A DNA stretch of 53,200 nt, from NCBI GenBank assembly GCA_017451685.1, contig JAFTNV010000035.1, forward strand, positions 1 to 53,200, in the 5' to 3' direction. How positions within the stretch are numbered: position 1 is the stretch's first letter; each line of letters begins with the position of its first letter. The notes beneath the pieces were generated by a model. It made no database searches. It was not told the origin of the DNA and worked only from the letters and a program-made list of their open reading frames with translations. The stretch is from Alistipes sp. Lineage in GTDB: Bacteria; Bacteroidota; Bacteroidia; Bacteroidales; Rikenellaceae. Shown here piece after piece: positions 32,984-42,365 of the stretch. A program made the position numbers and the translations under genes.

Positions 32984-34543
32984 ATGAAACATATATTTAC
33001 CACCATAGCCCTCTGCATCATGACCACGGGAGTGGTCGTGGGCTGCAACAACGAGGGTGCGGAGACGAAGCCCGTAGTCATTGCCGTGTCGAATGGTACG
33101 TTTGCCGTAAATGAGGATGGCGGCGAGTTTAGCACGGCCTATGTTGCCGACACGGAGGCGTTGCCCGAGGTGTCGACCGAGGCCGCGTGGATTGAGAACC
33201 TGACGATTGACGCTGCACGTGTGTCGTTCAGCGTACAGCCTAACGCGGAGGAGGGTGCGCGCAGCACGAAGATTATCGTAAAGAGTGGCACGGGGAGCAA
33301 CACCATAGCCGTTACGCAGTGTGCCGCCTCGGAGAACTTCGACGTCTTCCCCTACACCTCGGCAGCAGATGTGCCCTACCGTATTCCTGCGGTGGCGGTG
33401 ACACCCGAGGGCACGATGGTGTGCGTGGCGGACTATCGTCACTGCGCCTCGGATATAGGTGTTATCAAGAATGGCCGTATAGACCTGCACTACCGCCTGA
33501 GCCACGACAATGGTAAGACTTGGTCAAACATCATGACCCTTGTTGAGGGTAAGGGTGCAGAGTCTGAGGACTTCATGAACGTAGGCTATGGCGACCCTTG
33601 CATCGTTGCCGACCGCACATCGAACAGGGTTCTTGTGCTTAGTTGCGCAGGCAACGTGTCGTTCCAGAATGGCACGCGCCAGGTACACCAGAACGTGGCG
33701 CGCTTCTACAGCGAGGATGGCGGCCAGACATGGAGCAAGCCCGACGATATTGCTGAGAGCATATACTCGCAGTTCGACCAGAGCAGCTACGGCCCCATAC
33801 GCTCGATGTTCATAGCCTCGGGAGCCATATATCAGAGTAAGTATGTTAAGGTGGGCGACTACTACCGCCTCTACTGTGCCATCCTTGCGCGCACACCGAG
33901 TGCTACGCACATGAACTATGTCATCTACTCGGACGACTTCGGTGGCACGTGGAAGGTATTGGGCGACATCAACACACCGCCCGTATTCAGCACTGCCGAC
34001 GAGGCTAAGGTCACGGAGCTACCCAGCGGTGCACTGCTCATAAGCTCGCGATATAACGGTGGCCGCTACTACAACATATTCTTCTTCAACGACGAGGTCG
34101 CAGCAACGGGCATGTGGATGTCGTCGGCATTCTCGGGCGCTGATAACGATGGTGTTGAGGCTAAGGATAACTCAACAAATGGCGAGGTTATGGTCGTTCC
34201 CGTAGTGCGCCAGGCCGATGGCCAGAAGATGCACCTCCTGTTGCAGTCGGTACCTCTGGGTCAGGGACGCAGGAATGTGGGCATATACTACAAGGCGCTC
34301 GGCTCGGAGATGGACTACATATCATCGGCGGTTGTTGCTGCCAACTGGGATGGCGTGAAGCAGGTGTCGACGCTCGCCTCGGCATACTCGACAATGGCGT
34401 TGCAGTGCGACAACAGCATAGCCTTCTTCTTCGAGGAGGAGACATACGGCGTAGACGCTTACGCTCATGGCGGATATAATCTCGTATACCGCAACTTCAC
34501 CATCGAGCAGCTTACCGACAACCTATACCGCTACAGCGAATAG
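32984..34543 (+). CDS. Exo-alpha-sialidase lipoprotein (GH33) with BACON domain
   Basis: A 519-residue surface or periplasmic lipoprotein (lipobox Cys21, VVVGC). Residues about 32-115 form a BACON domain (WIENLTID, SFSVQPN, ITVTQC-like NTIAVTQCA), often a binding module for glycoproteins. The rest is a six-bladed sialidase: the YRIP motif with catalytic-triad Arg133, then Asp boxes SHDNGKTWS, SEDGGQTWS and SDDFGGTWK. GH33 enzymes release terminal sialic acids from mucin glycans. No sialic acid catabolic genes are in the window, so the sugar may be used elsewhere or shared. It sits 30 bases ahead of apt. Confidence 0.88.
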   Translation: MKHIFTTIALCIMTTGVVVGCNNEGAETKPVVIAVSNGTFAVNEDGGEFSTAYVADTEALPEVSTEAAWIENLTIDAARVSFSVQPNAEEGARSTKIIVKSGTGSNTIAVTQCAASENFDVFPYTSAADVPYRIPAVAVTPEGTMVCVADYRHCASDIGVIKNGRIDLHYRLSHDNGKTWSNIMTLVEGKGAESEDFMNVGYGDPCIVADRTSNRVLVLSCAGNVSFQNGTRQVHQNVARFYSEDGGQTWSKPDDIAESIYSQFDQSSYGPIRSMFIASGAIYQSKYVKVGDYYRLYCAILARTPSATHMNYVIYSDDFGGTWKVLGDINTPPVFSTADEAKVTELPSGALLISSRYNGGRYYNIFFFNDEVAATGMWMSSAFSGADNDGVEAKDNSTNGEVMVVPVVRQADGQKMHLLLQSVPLGQGRRNVGIYYKALGSEMDYISSAVVAANWDGVKQVSTLASAYSTMALQCDNSIAFFFEEETYGVDAYAHGGYNLVYRNFTIEQLTDNLYRYSE

Positions 34544-34572
34544 TCAGTTTAGAAACGATATATCATAACGAC

Positions 34573-35133
34573 ATGAAAGAGGTACTTAAGTATTACAAGG
34601 ATTTCCCGAAGGAGGGCATCGTCTTCGTAGACATCATCCCCTACCTACAGAATAAGAGCATCTTCAAGGAGCTCATCGGCCGCGTGGCGGAGGCTACGAC
34701 AACGCCCAATGTCATCGCCCCCGAGGCTCGTGGCTTCCTCTTTGCAGCACCGCTATTGACCGAGGCGGAGCATGTGGAGAATGTGGTGCCTGTACGTAAG
34801 AGCGGCAAGCTACCCTTCGCCGAGGGCGATCTCCAGGAGGTGCTTATCGAGAAGGAGTATGGCTTCGACAAGCTCTACTACCGCACGAGCGACATCGCAG
34901 CAGGCAAGGCCACGGGCGATGTTATCGAGGTGACCATCCTCGACGATGTGCTCGCCACGGGAGGCACGGCTGAGGGTCTTGCTCGCTCGTTGGAGAGCCA
35001 GCATATCGTGATGGATGGCAAGGAGTATAGGGTGAAGGTTAAGGAGTTTGTCTTCATCGTCGAGATTGTCGAGCTTGGTGGCGCCAAGCGCCTCGAGAAG
35101 ATTGCCCCCGTGCGCTCTATCGCACAGATATAA
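34573..35133 (+). CDS. apt: Adenine phosphoribosyltransferase
   Basis: A 186-residue cytosolic enzyme that converts adenine and PRPP to AMP and pyrophosphate in purine salvage. Signatures: FPKEGIVFVDIIPYL at the start, PEARGFLFAAPL (APT-specific adenine site), RKSGKLPF, and the PRPP loop VTILDDVLATGGTAEG. Length is normal. It lies between the sialidase and recG with gaps of 29 and 21 bases. Confidence 0.94.
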   Translation: MKEVLKYYKDFPKEGIVFVDIIPYLQNKSIFKELIGRVAEATTTPNVIAPEARGFLFAAPLLTEAEHVENVVPVRKSGKLPFAEGDLQEVLIEKEYGFDKLYYRTSDIAAGKATGDVIEVTILDDVLATGGTAEGLARSLESQHIVMDGKEYRVKVKEFVFIVEIVELGGAKRLEKIAPVRSIAQI

Positions 35134-35154
35134 TCGAACAGAGGGTTGAGGGCT

Positions 35155-37278
35155 ATGGCTGATGTGTTAGGTCGCGATATAAAGTACGTTGCGGGCGTGG
35201 GCGAGGTTCGTGCACGTCTTATGGAGCGCGAGGTGGGTGTCCGCACTGTGGGCGACCTGCTCATGCGCTTCCCGTACCGCTATATCGACCGCACACGCCT
35301 CTTGCGTATTGCCGACATCGATGAGTCGATGGAGAGCACCTACGTGCAGCTGCGCTGTCGCGTGGTGGGCAAGTCGTTCATCGGCGAGGGGCGCAAGCAG
35401 CGCCTCGTCGTCGAGGTGACAGACCCCACGGGCTGTGGCGAGCTGCTATGGTTCCAGGGCACGAAGTGGATAGACAAGCGCGTAGAGTTACAGCGCGAGT
35501 ACCTCGTCTTTGGCCGGCCCTCGATATTTAAGGGGCGCATGAGCATCGTACACCCCGAGATTGAGCCCATAGAGCAGGCCCTCGCACGTAAGGTCGAGAG
35601 CGGCTTTCAGGGTATATACTCGACGACGGAGAAGCTGTCGTCGGTCGTAAGCGTGAAGGCGATGCACACCATTGTGCTTAACGCCTGGCGGCTTGTGGCC
35701 ACGGATGCTACAGCCTTTAGTGACCCCCTCACCGCGGATATGCGCCACCGCCTGGGGCTCATATCGCTACGCGAGGCCATCTACAACATACACTTCCCGC
35801 AGTCGGCCGAGTTGCTGCGCCAGGCGCAATATCGCCTGAAGTTCGACGAGCTGTTAGGCGTGCAGTTGACGATACAGGCACGTCGCACCTCGCGCCACAA
35901 CCGCGGAGGAGGTTTCATCTTCCCGCGTGTGGGTGAGGCCTTCAACACCTTCTTTCGCGAGAAGCTGCCCTTCGCCCTCACAGGGGCGCAGCAGCGCGTG
36001 ATTAAGGAGATACGTGCCGACATGGTCTCGGGGCAGCAGATGAACCGCCTCCTGCAGGGCGATGTGGGTAGTGGCAAGACGATGGTGGCGTTTATGTCGA
36101 TGCTCTTAGCGGTAGACAACGGCTACCAGGCATGCATCATGGCACCCACGGAGATCCTCGCGCGCCAACACTACGCCTCGATGACGCGCTTTGCCGAGGG
36201 GCTAAATGTCAGGGTTGCCATCTTGACAGGGTCGTCGAAGGCGAGGGAGCGTCGCACGGCACTCGAGGGTATCGCCTCGGGCGAGGTCGACATCCTCATA
36301 GGCACGCACGCCCTTATCGAGGATCGTGTGCAGTTCTCAAACCTCGGATATGTCGTCATCGACGAGCAACATCGCTTCGGTGTGGAGCAGCGTGCTAAGC
36401 TGTGGACGAAGAACCAGCAACCACCACATATCCTCGTGATGACCGCCACACCCATACCTCGTACTCTTGCTATGACACTCTATGGCGACCTCGAGGTGTC
36501 GGTGATAGACGAGCTACCCCCCGGGCGACAGCCTATACGCACGTACCACTACTTCGACTCTATGCGCCTGAAGATGTTTGGCTTCCTGCGCAGCGAGATA
36601 GCCAAGGGACGACAGGTGTATATCGTCTACCCGCTTATCAAGGAGTCCGAGAAGATGGACTACAAAGACCTCTACGATGGCTACGACTCCATCACGCGCG
36701 ACTTCCCGCTGCCGAAGTATCGCACGACGGTGTGTCACGGCAAGATGAAGCCCGCGGATAAGGATGCGGCTATGGCGCAGTTCAAGCGTGGCGAGGCCGA
36801 CATCCTTATTGCCACTTCGGTGATAGAGGTAGGTGTCGATGTGCCTAACGCCACGGTCATGGTCATCGAGTCTGCCGAGCGCTTCGGCCTCTCGCAGTTG
36901 CATCAATTGCGCGGGCGTGTGGGGCGCGGTGGCGAGCAGTCCTACTGCATACTCATGTCGGGCGACAAGCTCTCGAAGGAGGGGCGCGCACGCCTCGAGG
37001 CTATGTGCGCCACGAACGATGGTTTCGAGCTCTCGGAGCTCGACCTCAAGCTACGCGGTGCGGGCGACATCCACGGCACGCAGCAGAGTGGCGAGGCCTT
37101 CGAGCTCAACATCGCCAACCTCGCTACCGACACGCAGATTATGCAACTCACGCGCGACGAGGCCCTTGCAATCCTCGCCTCCGACCCCGCGCTCGAGCAC
37201 CCCGAGAATGAGGGTCTGCGCCACCTGCGCGATAGGCACCATAAGCGCGAGCGTATAGATTTTTCCGACATATCGTAA
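35155..37278 (+). CDS. recG: ATP-dependent DNA helicase RecG
   Basis: A 707-residue branch-migrating helicase that reverses stalled forks and processes Holliday junctions. Residues about 1-230 form the wedge/OB domain (VGEVRARLMEREVGVRTVGDLLMRFPYRY); then helicase motifs: I GDVGSGKT, Ia APTEILARQHY, II VIDEQHRFGV, III VMTATPIPRTLAM, then IV-VI including SVIEVGVDVPNA and QLRGRVGRG. The ATG at 35155 is preferred to the TTG at 35146. Length is normal. It is the last gene of the ydfG operon. Confidence 0.95.
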   Translation: MADVLGRDIKYVAGVGEVRARLMEREVGVRTVGDLLMRFPYRYIDRTRLLRIADIDESMESTYVQLRCRVVGKSFIGEGRKQRLVVEVTDPTGCGELLWFQGTKWIDKRVELQREYLVFGRPSIFKGRMSIVHPEIEPIEQALARKVESGFQGIYSTTEKLSSVVSVKAMHTIVLNAWRLVATDATAFSDPLTADMRHRLGLISLREAIYNIHFPQSAELLRQAQYRLKFDELLGVQLTIQARRTSRHNRGGGFIFPRVGEAFNTFFREKLPFALTGAQQRVIKEIRADMVSGQQMNRLLQGDVGSGKTMVAFMSMLLAVDNGYQACIMAPTEILARQHYASMTRFAEGLNVRVAILTGSSKARERRTALEGIASGEVDILIGTHALIEDRVQFSNLGYVVIDEQHRFGVEQRAKLWTKNQQPPHILVMTATPIPRTLAMTLYGDLEVSVIDELPPGRQPIRTYHYFDSMRLKMFGFLRSEIAKGRQVYIVYPLIKESEKMDYKDLYDGYDSITRDFPLPKYRTTVCHGKMKPADKDAAMAQFKRGEADILIATSVIEVGVDVPNATVMVIESAERFGLSQLHQLRGRVGRGGEQSYCILMSGDKLSKEGRARLEAMCATNDGFELSELDLKLRGAGDIHGTQQSGEAFELNIANLATDTQIMQLTRDEALAILASDPALEHPENEGLRHLRDRHHKRERIDFSDIS

Positions 37279-37298
37279 TATTACTTATAAATAAGCGT

Positions 37299-37306
37299 TA
37301 TATTTG
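37299..37306 (+). promoter_or_regulatory. -7 box of the zinc-ribbon protein gene
   Basis: TATATTTG, a full match to TAnnTTTG, 19 bases before the ATG at 37326; no clear -33 TTG. Confidence 0.6.
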
Positions 37307-37325
37307 CACCCCAAATACCACTATT

Positions 37326-38555
37326 ATGGCACTCATAAGATGTAAGAAGTGTGGCAACCTCGCCTCGAGTAAGTCTAAGGCCTGCCCTGCATGTGGCGAG
37401 CCTATCGCCGCGGTGGAGGCTACGCCCGTGACGACCGTTGCCGAGGAGGCACAGACAACAACCCCAAAGACTCTTAACGACATTCTTGCGGAGCGTGCAG
37501 CCGCGCCCTCGATAAACGATGCTATGGCCACGGAGGAGACTACGCCTATAGCAGAGGAGCAGCCACAGCCGCAACCCGCCCATACCTCTACGCCTGAGGT
37601 GGAGCCCGAGGCGGAGGATGACTACGCCTACGATAATGCCATTGCCGACTATGAGGCGGAGCTCGACCGCAAAGATCGCTCGCTGAAGGGATTTCGTCTA
37701 CTTCTCGGTGTGCTCGTTGTTCTGTTGGTGCCTGCGGCCTTCTTCTCGATACGTTGGGGCTTGAAGGTCAAGACCATCGAGGAGGACTACGCCATCGTGC
37801 AGTCGGCGCGCAAGCTCTTCGAGGAGCAGAACTCTATGCTTCAGCGTGATGCCGAGAGCCTCGTTGCCGAGCTTGAGGATTTGAAGGATCAGAACGACAC
37901 GATGCTCGTTAAGTACCAGGAGGCTGTCGTCATGCTCGAGCAGTTGCAGAGGGAGAAGACCTACAACTACGAGCAGCTGGCGAAGTATAAGCGCGAGGTT
38001 GAGACGCTGCGCGGTGTGATGAAGGGCTACCTGCGACAGATAGACTCGCTCAACACCATAAATAGCAGCCTTCAGGCGCAGAACGTGGCGTATAAGAAGG
38101 AGATAACCACGGCGCAGCTGCGTGCCGATGTTGCGGAGGAGAAGGCCGACGAGCTGAATACGAAGGTGCGCATCGGTGCTGTCATACGCTCGAGCGGCAT
38201 ACGCATGGTGGCGCTGAATAATAAGTCGAAGGAGGTGCGACGCATTAAGATGGCCACGCGCCTGCGTGTCGACTTCGAGCTCACGGCCAACGAGCTTGCT
38301 GAGCCCGGGGAGAAGAGTATATATATATGTATCACCTGCCCCGACGGCTATGTTCTCTCGCCTGCGGATATGATTCTCTTCTCGTTCGAGGGTGAGGATA
38401 TGATGGCCTCGGCTGTGCGTAAGGTCGACTACGAAAACCAGTCGGTGCCTGTGAGCATCTTCTACGATGGCGCCGCCTTCGAGAAGGGTACGTACAAGGT
38501 CGACATCTACATCGACGGCCGCCATAGCGGCTCGCAGGAGACATACTTCGAGTAG
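37326..38555 (+). CDS. Zinc-ribbon, single-pass membrane, coiled-coil protein
   Basis: A 409-residue protein of unknown function. N-terminus: a zinc ribbon (CKKCGN...CPACGE, about 6-24), then an acidic, Pro-rich linker with PQPQP (about 50-105), one transmembrane helix (LLLGVLVVLLVPAAFFSI, about 122-140), a long coiled coil (about 150-280, EEQNSMLQRDAESLVAELEDLK) and a beta-rich C-terminal domain (SIYICITCPDGYVL, VPVSIFYDG, TYKVDIYIDG). The zinc ribbon should be cytosolic and the coiled coil periplasmic. Ribbon-TM-coil layouts suggest an envelope sensor or scaffold. It is monocistronic between recG and a strong bidirectional terminator. Confidence 0.75.
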   Translation: MALIRCKKCGNLASSKSKACPACGEPIAAVEATPVTTVAEEAQTTTPKTLNDILAERAAAPSINDAMATEETTPIAEEQPQPQPAHTSTPEVEPEAEDDYAYDNAIADYEAELDRKDRSLKGFRLLLGVLVVLLVPAAFFSIRWGLKVKTIEEDYAIVQSARKLFEEQNSMLQRDAESLVAELEDLKDQNDTMLVKYQEAVVMLEQLQREKTYNYEQLAKYKREVETLRGVMKGYLRQIDSLNTINSSLQAQNVAYKKEITTAQLRADVAEEKADELNTKVRIGAVIRSSGIRMVALNNKSKEVRRIKMATRLRVDFELTANELAEPGEKSIYICITCPDGYVLSPADMILFSFEGEDMMASAVRKVDYENQSVPVSIFYDGAAFEKGTYKVDIYIDGRHSGSQETYFE

Positions 38556-38570
38556 AGGTGTCGTTCATAA

Positions 38571-38616
38571 TAACAAGATAGAGGTTGTCCTTTTCGGGAC
38601 AACCTCTATCTTGTTA
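38571..38616. terminator. Bidirectional terminator between convergent genes
   Basis: A perfect 20-bp stem (38571-38590 / 38597-38616) with a 6-base loop, lying between the stops of two convergent genes (38555 and 38631). A/T-rich outer arms supply the U-tract on either strand. Confidence 0.9.
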
Positions 38617-38630
38617 TAGTCGTGTGCTGC

Positions 38631-39161
38631 TTACTCCACGATGCCGAGTTCGGTCTTAACCGCTGCGGTGATGTCGGTGAGGGCAGCAGCGTCGAAGTAG
38701 GCGAGGCCGGCAGCGGCAGGCTGATCCTGCGTGGTGCTGAAGATGGCGAGGTAGCCACCCTCCGAAGCAACCTTCTTAACAGCCTCATTAGCCTTGTCGT
38801 AGATGGGGTTCATAACGTCGGCCTCCTTCTTCTGCATATCCTGCTGTGCTATCTGCTGGAAGTCGGTGAAGCGCTGCTGAAGCTGCTGGAGCTCTGCCTC
38901 CTTAAGCTGGCGTACAGCATCCGTATACGTGCCTACATTCTTCTCATATTCAGCATACTTGGTGTTAAACTCCACCTGAATCTGCTCAAGTTGGTCCTGA
39001 AGGTCTTTGCCATAGGCCTCAAGGTTTGTTTGCGCCTCCTTGAACTCGGGCATGTTGGTAACTATGGCTGCGAGGTCTACGCGGCCAAACTTCTGTGCGA
39101 ATACCGTCGTGGTGCTAAGCATAAGCACAACGGCAAGGGTCAGTTTCAAAAAATTCTTCAT
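38631..39161 (-). CDS. Skp/OmpH-family periplasmic chaperone
   Basis: A 176-residue exported protein: signal peptide MKNFLKLTLAVVLMLSTTTVFA, FGRVDLAAIVTNMPEFKEAQ (start of the Skp body), two long coiled-coil arms (QLEQIQVEFNTKYAEYEKN, EAELQQLQQRFTDFQQIAQ) and a return strand GGYLAIFSTT. Skp trimers hold unfolded outer-membrane proteins like tentacles for delivery to BamA. It is the second of two Skp-like genes directly behind bamA; the two proteins are clearly diverged, so partners may differ. Confidence 0.88.
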   Translation of the reverse strand: MKNFLKLTLAVVLMLSTTTVFAQKFGRVDLAAIVTNMPEFKEAQTNLEAYGKDLQDQLEQIQVEFNTKYAEYEKNVGTYTDAVRQLKEAELQQLQQRFTDFQQIAQQDMQKKEADVMNPIYDKANEAVKKVASEGGYLAIFSTTQDQPAAAGLAYFDAAALTDITAAVKTELGIVE

Positions 39162-39189
39162 TACAATAGCTTATTTATGTTGTTATTCT

Positions 39190-39696
39190 CTATTTCAATG
39201 TCTCGATGATGCGCTCCGTGAAGTTTACCTTCTCCGAGTAGTAGAGCACCGTGGGGTTGGCCGAGATGTCGATGACAAGGTCGTAGCCATACTGCTTCGA
39301 GAAGTTCTCGATGGCGTCGAACACGCGCTTCTGTATCGGCTGAATGAGTTCCACACGCTTCTTCATAAGCATGCCGTCGGTGCCAAAGAGCGACTCCTGG
39401 AACTTCGTGGCCTCGGCCTCCCTCTGAAGGATGGCCTGTTCCTGCTGCTGGCGCACAGCACTCGAGAGCGATGCGCGCTGCATCATATAGTTATTGTAGA
39501 GTGTCTCCACCTCCGCGAACTTCGCATCCACCTGCTTCTGGTACTCCGCAGAGAGTGCCTCGATATGCTCTAAGGCCTCATTGTAGGCGGCGATAGACTT
39601 AAAGACCTTCTCGCTATCCACAACCATATAGTTCTGTGCCGTGGCGATGCCCGCAGCAAAGACCATGGCTACAACGGCTAAAATTACTCTTCTCAT
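39190..39696 (-). CDS. Skp/OmpH-family periplasmic chaperone (first copy)
   Basis: A 168-residue exported protein: signal MRRVILAVVAMVFAAGIATA, then MVVDSEKVFKSIAAYNEALEHIE, coiled-coil arms (YQKQVDAKFAEVETLYNNYM, QQEQAILQREAEATKFQE) and the closing YGYDLVIDIS and LYYSEKVNFTERIIETL. It is a second Skp-like chaperone, 28 bases upstream of the other copy. A TATATTTG box at 39743-39750 gives both genes a promoter independent of bamA. Confidence 0.88.
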   Translation of the reverse strand: MRRVILAVVAMVFAAGIATAQNYMVVDSEKVFKSIAAYNEALEHIEALSAEYQKQVDAKFAEVETLYNNYMMQRASLSSAVRQQQEQAILQREAEATKFQESLFGTDGMLMKKRVELIQPIQKRVFDAIENFSKQYGYDLVIDISANPTVLYYSEKVNFTERIIETLK

Positions 39697-39742
39697 ATTG
39701 CGTTCCGTTTTTTGTGTTCTACATATATAATGCTCTACATCT

Positions 39743-39750
39743 CAAATATA
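39743..39750 (-). promoter_or_regulatory. -7 box of the two Skp genes
   Basis: CAAATATA on plus reads TATATTTG on minus in the 87-base gap after bamA, 47 bases before the first Skp ATG. Confidence 0.6.
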
Positions 39751-39783
39751 TTGCCACGAGCCTCGATTTTCGTCGCCTACGTG

Positions 39784-42357
39784 TTAAAATTGCTGACCCA
39801 TGACGAAGTGGAACTGCGAGCCACTGCGCTTTGTCGAGCCGTAAGGGGCATCGAAGCCGTAACCCCAGTCGATGCCGAGCATGCCGACAACGGGGAGGTA
39901 GAGGCGCACGCCGACACCCGCCGAGCGCTTAATCTTAAATGGCGAGAACTCCTTCCACGAGTTGAAGCCGTTACCACCCTCGAGGAAGCCGAGAACGTAT
40001 ATCGACGAGTTGGGCTTGAGGATGATGGGGTAGCGCAACTCCATGGTATACTTATTATACGCCACAGAGTAGTAGTTCGAGGGATCGAGGGCGCCATCCT
40101 CATAACCACGCAGGGCGATGATGTCGACACCGTAGATGTTGTAACCCGTCATGCCATCGCCACCAATCTCGAAACGCTCGAAGGGCGACACCTTATTCTT
40201 GTTATAGTTACCCAAGTAACCCATCTCGGCACCGAGCATCAAGACGAGGTTCTGGTTGTTCGTGAGCGGGAAGTACCAGCGACCCTTCAACAGCCACTTG
40301 TGGAACTCTATCCAGCGATACATCTCTTGCTTTGCCTCCGTGGTATTCTGGGCGCTGAGGGCGGCGTAATCCTTGCCATCCCATGCCGAGAAGGGGGGTG
40401 TCGCCTGTACCGAGAGCGTAAACTCAGAGCCCGAGCGCGAGAAGAAGGGGGCATCGACCGATGAACGCTGCAATACGAGCTTCAACGACAGCGTATTGGC
40501 GTTACCGTCGCTTAGGATGAACGACTTCCAGCCACGCAGGCCGTAGCGCTGGTAGCCTAATTCACCGTAGAACGTGAAGTAGGGGTCGGGCCACTGTAGG
40601 CGCTTGCCGAGGCCGATGAACAGACCCATCGAGCGGTAATACATCGTGGCATTCTGCCATACGTAGTAGGCATCGTTCTGCTCCGAGATATATCCCGACA
40701 GGGTGAACGAGTTGGGTCGCTTACCTCCAAGCCACGGGTCGGTGAAACTTAGCGACAACGCCTTGTAGTACGTACCGTTTGTCTGTCCCGATATTGAGAG
40801 GCGCTGATTCTGTCCCGAGGGATAGGGGCGCCATGCTCCCTTCTTGAAGAAGTTGCGCATCGAGAGGTTGTTGAGCGTGACACCTATCGAGCCCACGAAT
40901 GTTCCCGAGCCCCAGCCTCCGGCGATGTTGAACTGATCCGAGGCCTTCTCCTGCAATGGCCAGTTGATGTTTACCAACTCGTCAGATACGGGCTGTATGT
41001 CGGGCACGATGGCCTGCTCGTCGAAGTGACCCATGCCCATGAGCGTACGCATCGTCTGCATCAAAAGGGCACGGTTGTAGAGGTCGCCCGGGCGCACGTA
41101 CAGCTCACGGCGTATGACCTCGTCGTCGACACGTATGTTACCCGAGATACCTACCTCGTTGATGGTGAAGGGCTTACCCTCGTATATGCGTATCTCGAGG
41201 TCGAGCGAGTCGGGGCCCACGACAATCTCGGCGGGCTCGATTTGCGACATGAGGTAGCCGTTGTTGTTGTAGAGCGACGATATAGACATCTCCTCGGGGT
41301 TCATCTCCTTGCCTATACCAAGACGCTTGTGCATCGACTTCTTGTCGTACACATCGCCCGACTGCACACCAAACATGTTTTCGAGCTGCTCGGTGGTATA
41401 TACCGAGTTACCCACCCAGTTGATGTTGCGGATATAGTATTTGTTACCCTCCGACAGGGCGATGTCGATGCCGAGGGTCTTATCGTCGATGTAGTATATC
41501 GAGTCCTTCAGGATTGTGGCATTGCGATAGCCGCGCGAGTTGTAGAAGTCCAAGAGTAACTCCTTGTCGTTCTCGTACTCATCCTCCAAGAGCTTCTGGT
41601 TTTGGAAGAAGAGGATGCTCTTCTGGTGTGTCTTCTTGAACGTGCGACGCAGGCGCTTGTCGTCGAACGACTCGTTACCCTCGAAGTTGATGGCTCCGAC
41701 CTTGACCTTCGGGCCACGGTCGACATCGAAGGTGACGTTGACGCACTGCTCGTATACCGTGTCGTTGGTGATGATGACATCAACCTCGCAGGTGCGGTAG
41801 CCCTTCTCCGAGAAGTGCTCCTTGATGAGCTTCACGTTCTTGTCGATGACGTAGTCCGAGAGCTCGGTGTTGCGGCGCAGCTTGAGCACCTCCTCCATCA
41901 AATCCTTAGACTTCGACTTCGACACACCCTGAATATCCCACTTGAGGATGCGGGCGCGCTCCTTGAGGAACACCTCTAAGTCGAGCGAGTCGCCCTCGAT
42001 GGTGGCGCCTATCTGTATGTTCGAGAAGTATCGCGGAGCCCAGAGGCGCTGCATGGCGTTTGAGATGAACTTGCTCGGAAGATATATCGAGTCGCCCTCC
42101 TGCAATCCTGCCGACGACTTCAATATGTCGTGGTTTAGGTACTTCACGCCGTGGAGGTTGATGTGGCGTATGTAGTATAGCTTGCCGTCGCCCTCGGTGA
42201 GGATGGGGGCGCTGCGGTCGAAGTCCACGCTGTCGGAAATCTCGTTGTTCGCATCCTCGCCAATGGTATAACGCGACGATGCCACCTGAGCACTGAGGTC
42301 GAAGGCGGCAACAAGCATTATAGCAATGACGACAAATAATATCTTCGTATATTTCAT
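39784..42357 (-). CDS. bamA: Outer-membrane protein assembly factor BamA
   Basis: An 857-residue outer-membrane insertase. Signal peptide to about residue 24 (DLSAQ), five POTRA-like repeats (about 60-470; e.g. IQGVSKSKSKDLMEEVLKLR, NFEGNESFDDKRLRRTFK, NWVGNSVYTTEQLENMF), then a 16-strand barrel ending FHFVMGQQF with a C-terminal Phe. GVGVRLYLPVVGMLGIDWGYGFD is the usual penultimate-strand region. BamA folds and inserts outer-membrane proteins delivered by Skp. It is 8 bases behind uppS and ahead of the two skp genes, a frequent Bacteroidota order. Confidence 0.95.
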   Translation of the reverse strand: MKYTKILFVVIAIMLVAAFDLSAQVASSRYTIGEDANNEISDSVDFDRSAPILTEGDGKLYYIRHINLHGVKYLNHDILKSSAGLQEGDSIYLPSKFISNAMQRLWAPRYFSNIQIGATIEGDSLDLEVFLKERARILKWDIQGVSKSKSKDLMEEVLKLRRNTELSDYVIDKNVKLIKEHFSEKGYRTCEVDVIITNDTVYEQCVNVTFDVDRGPKVKVGAINFEGNESFDDKRLRRTFKKTHQKSILFFQNQKLLEDEYENDKELLLDFYNSRGYRNATILKDSIYYIDDKTLGIDIALSEGNKYYIRNINWVGNSVYTTEQLENMFGVQSGDVYDKKSMHKRLGIGKEMNPEEMSISSLYNNNGYLMSQIEPAEIVVGPDSLDLEIRIYEGKPFTINEVGISGNIRVDDEVIRRELYVRPGDLYNRALLMQTMRTLMGMGHFDEQAIVPDIQPVSDELVNINWPLQEKASDQFNIAGGWGSGTFVGSIGVTLNNLSMRNFFKKGAWRPYPSGQNQRLSISGQTNGTYYKALSLSFTDPWLGGKRPNSFTLSGYISEQNDAYYVWQNATMYYRSMGLFIGLGKRLQWPDPYFTFYGELGYQRYGLRGWKSFILSDGNANTLSLKLVLQRSSVDAPFFSRSGSEFTLSVQATPPFSAWDGKDYAALSAQNTTEAKQEMYRWIEFHKWLLKGRWYFPLTNNQNLVLMLGAEMGYLGNYNKNKVSPFERFEIGGDGMTGYNIYGVDIIALRGYEDGALDPSNYYSVAYNKYTMELRYPIILKPNSSIYVLGFLEGGNGFNSWKEFSPFKIKRSAGVGVRLYLPVVGMLGIDWGYGFDAPYGSTKRSGSQFHFVMGQQF

Positions 42358-42365
42358 CCTCTATC

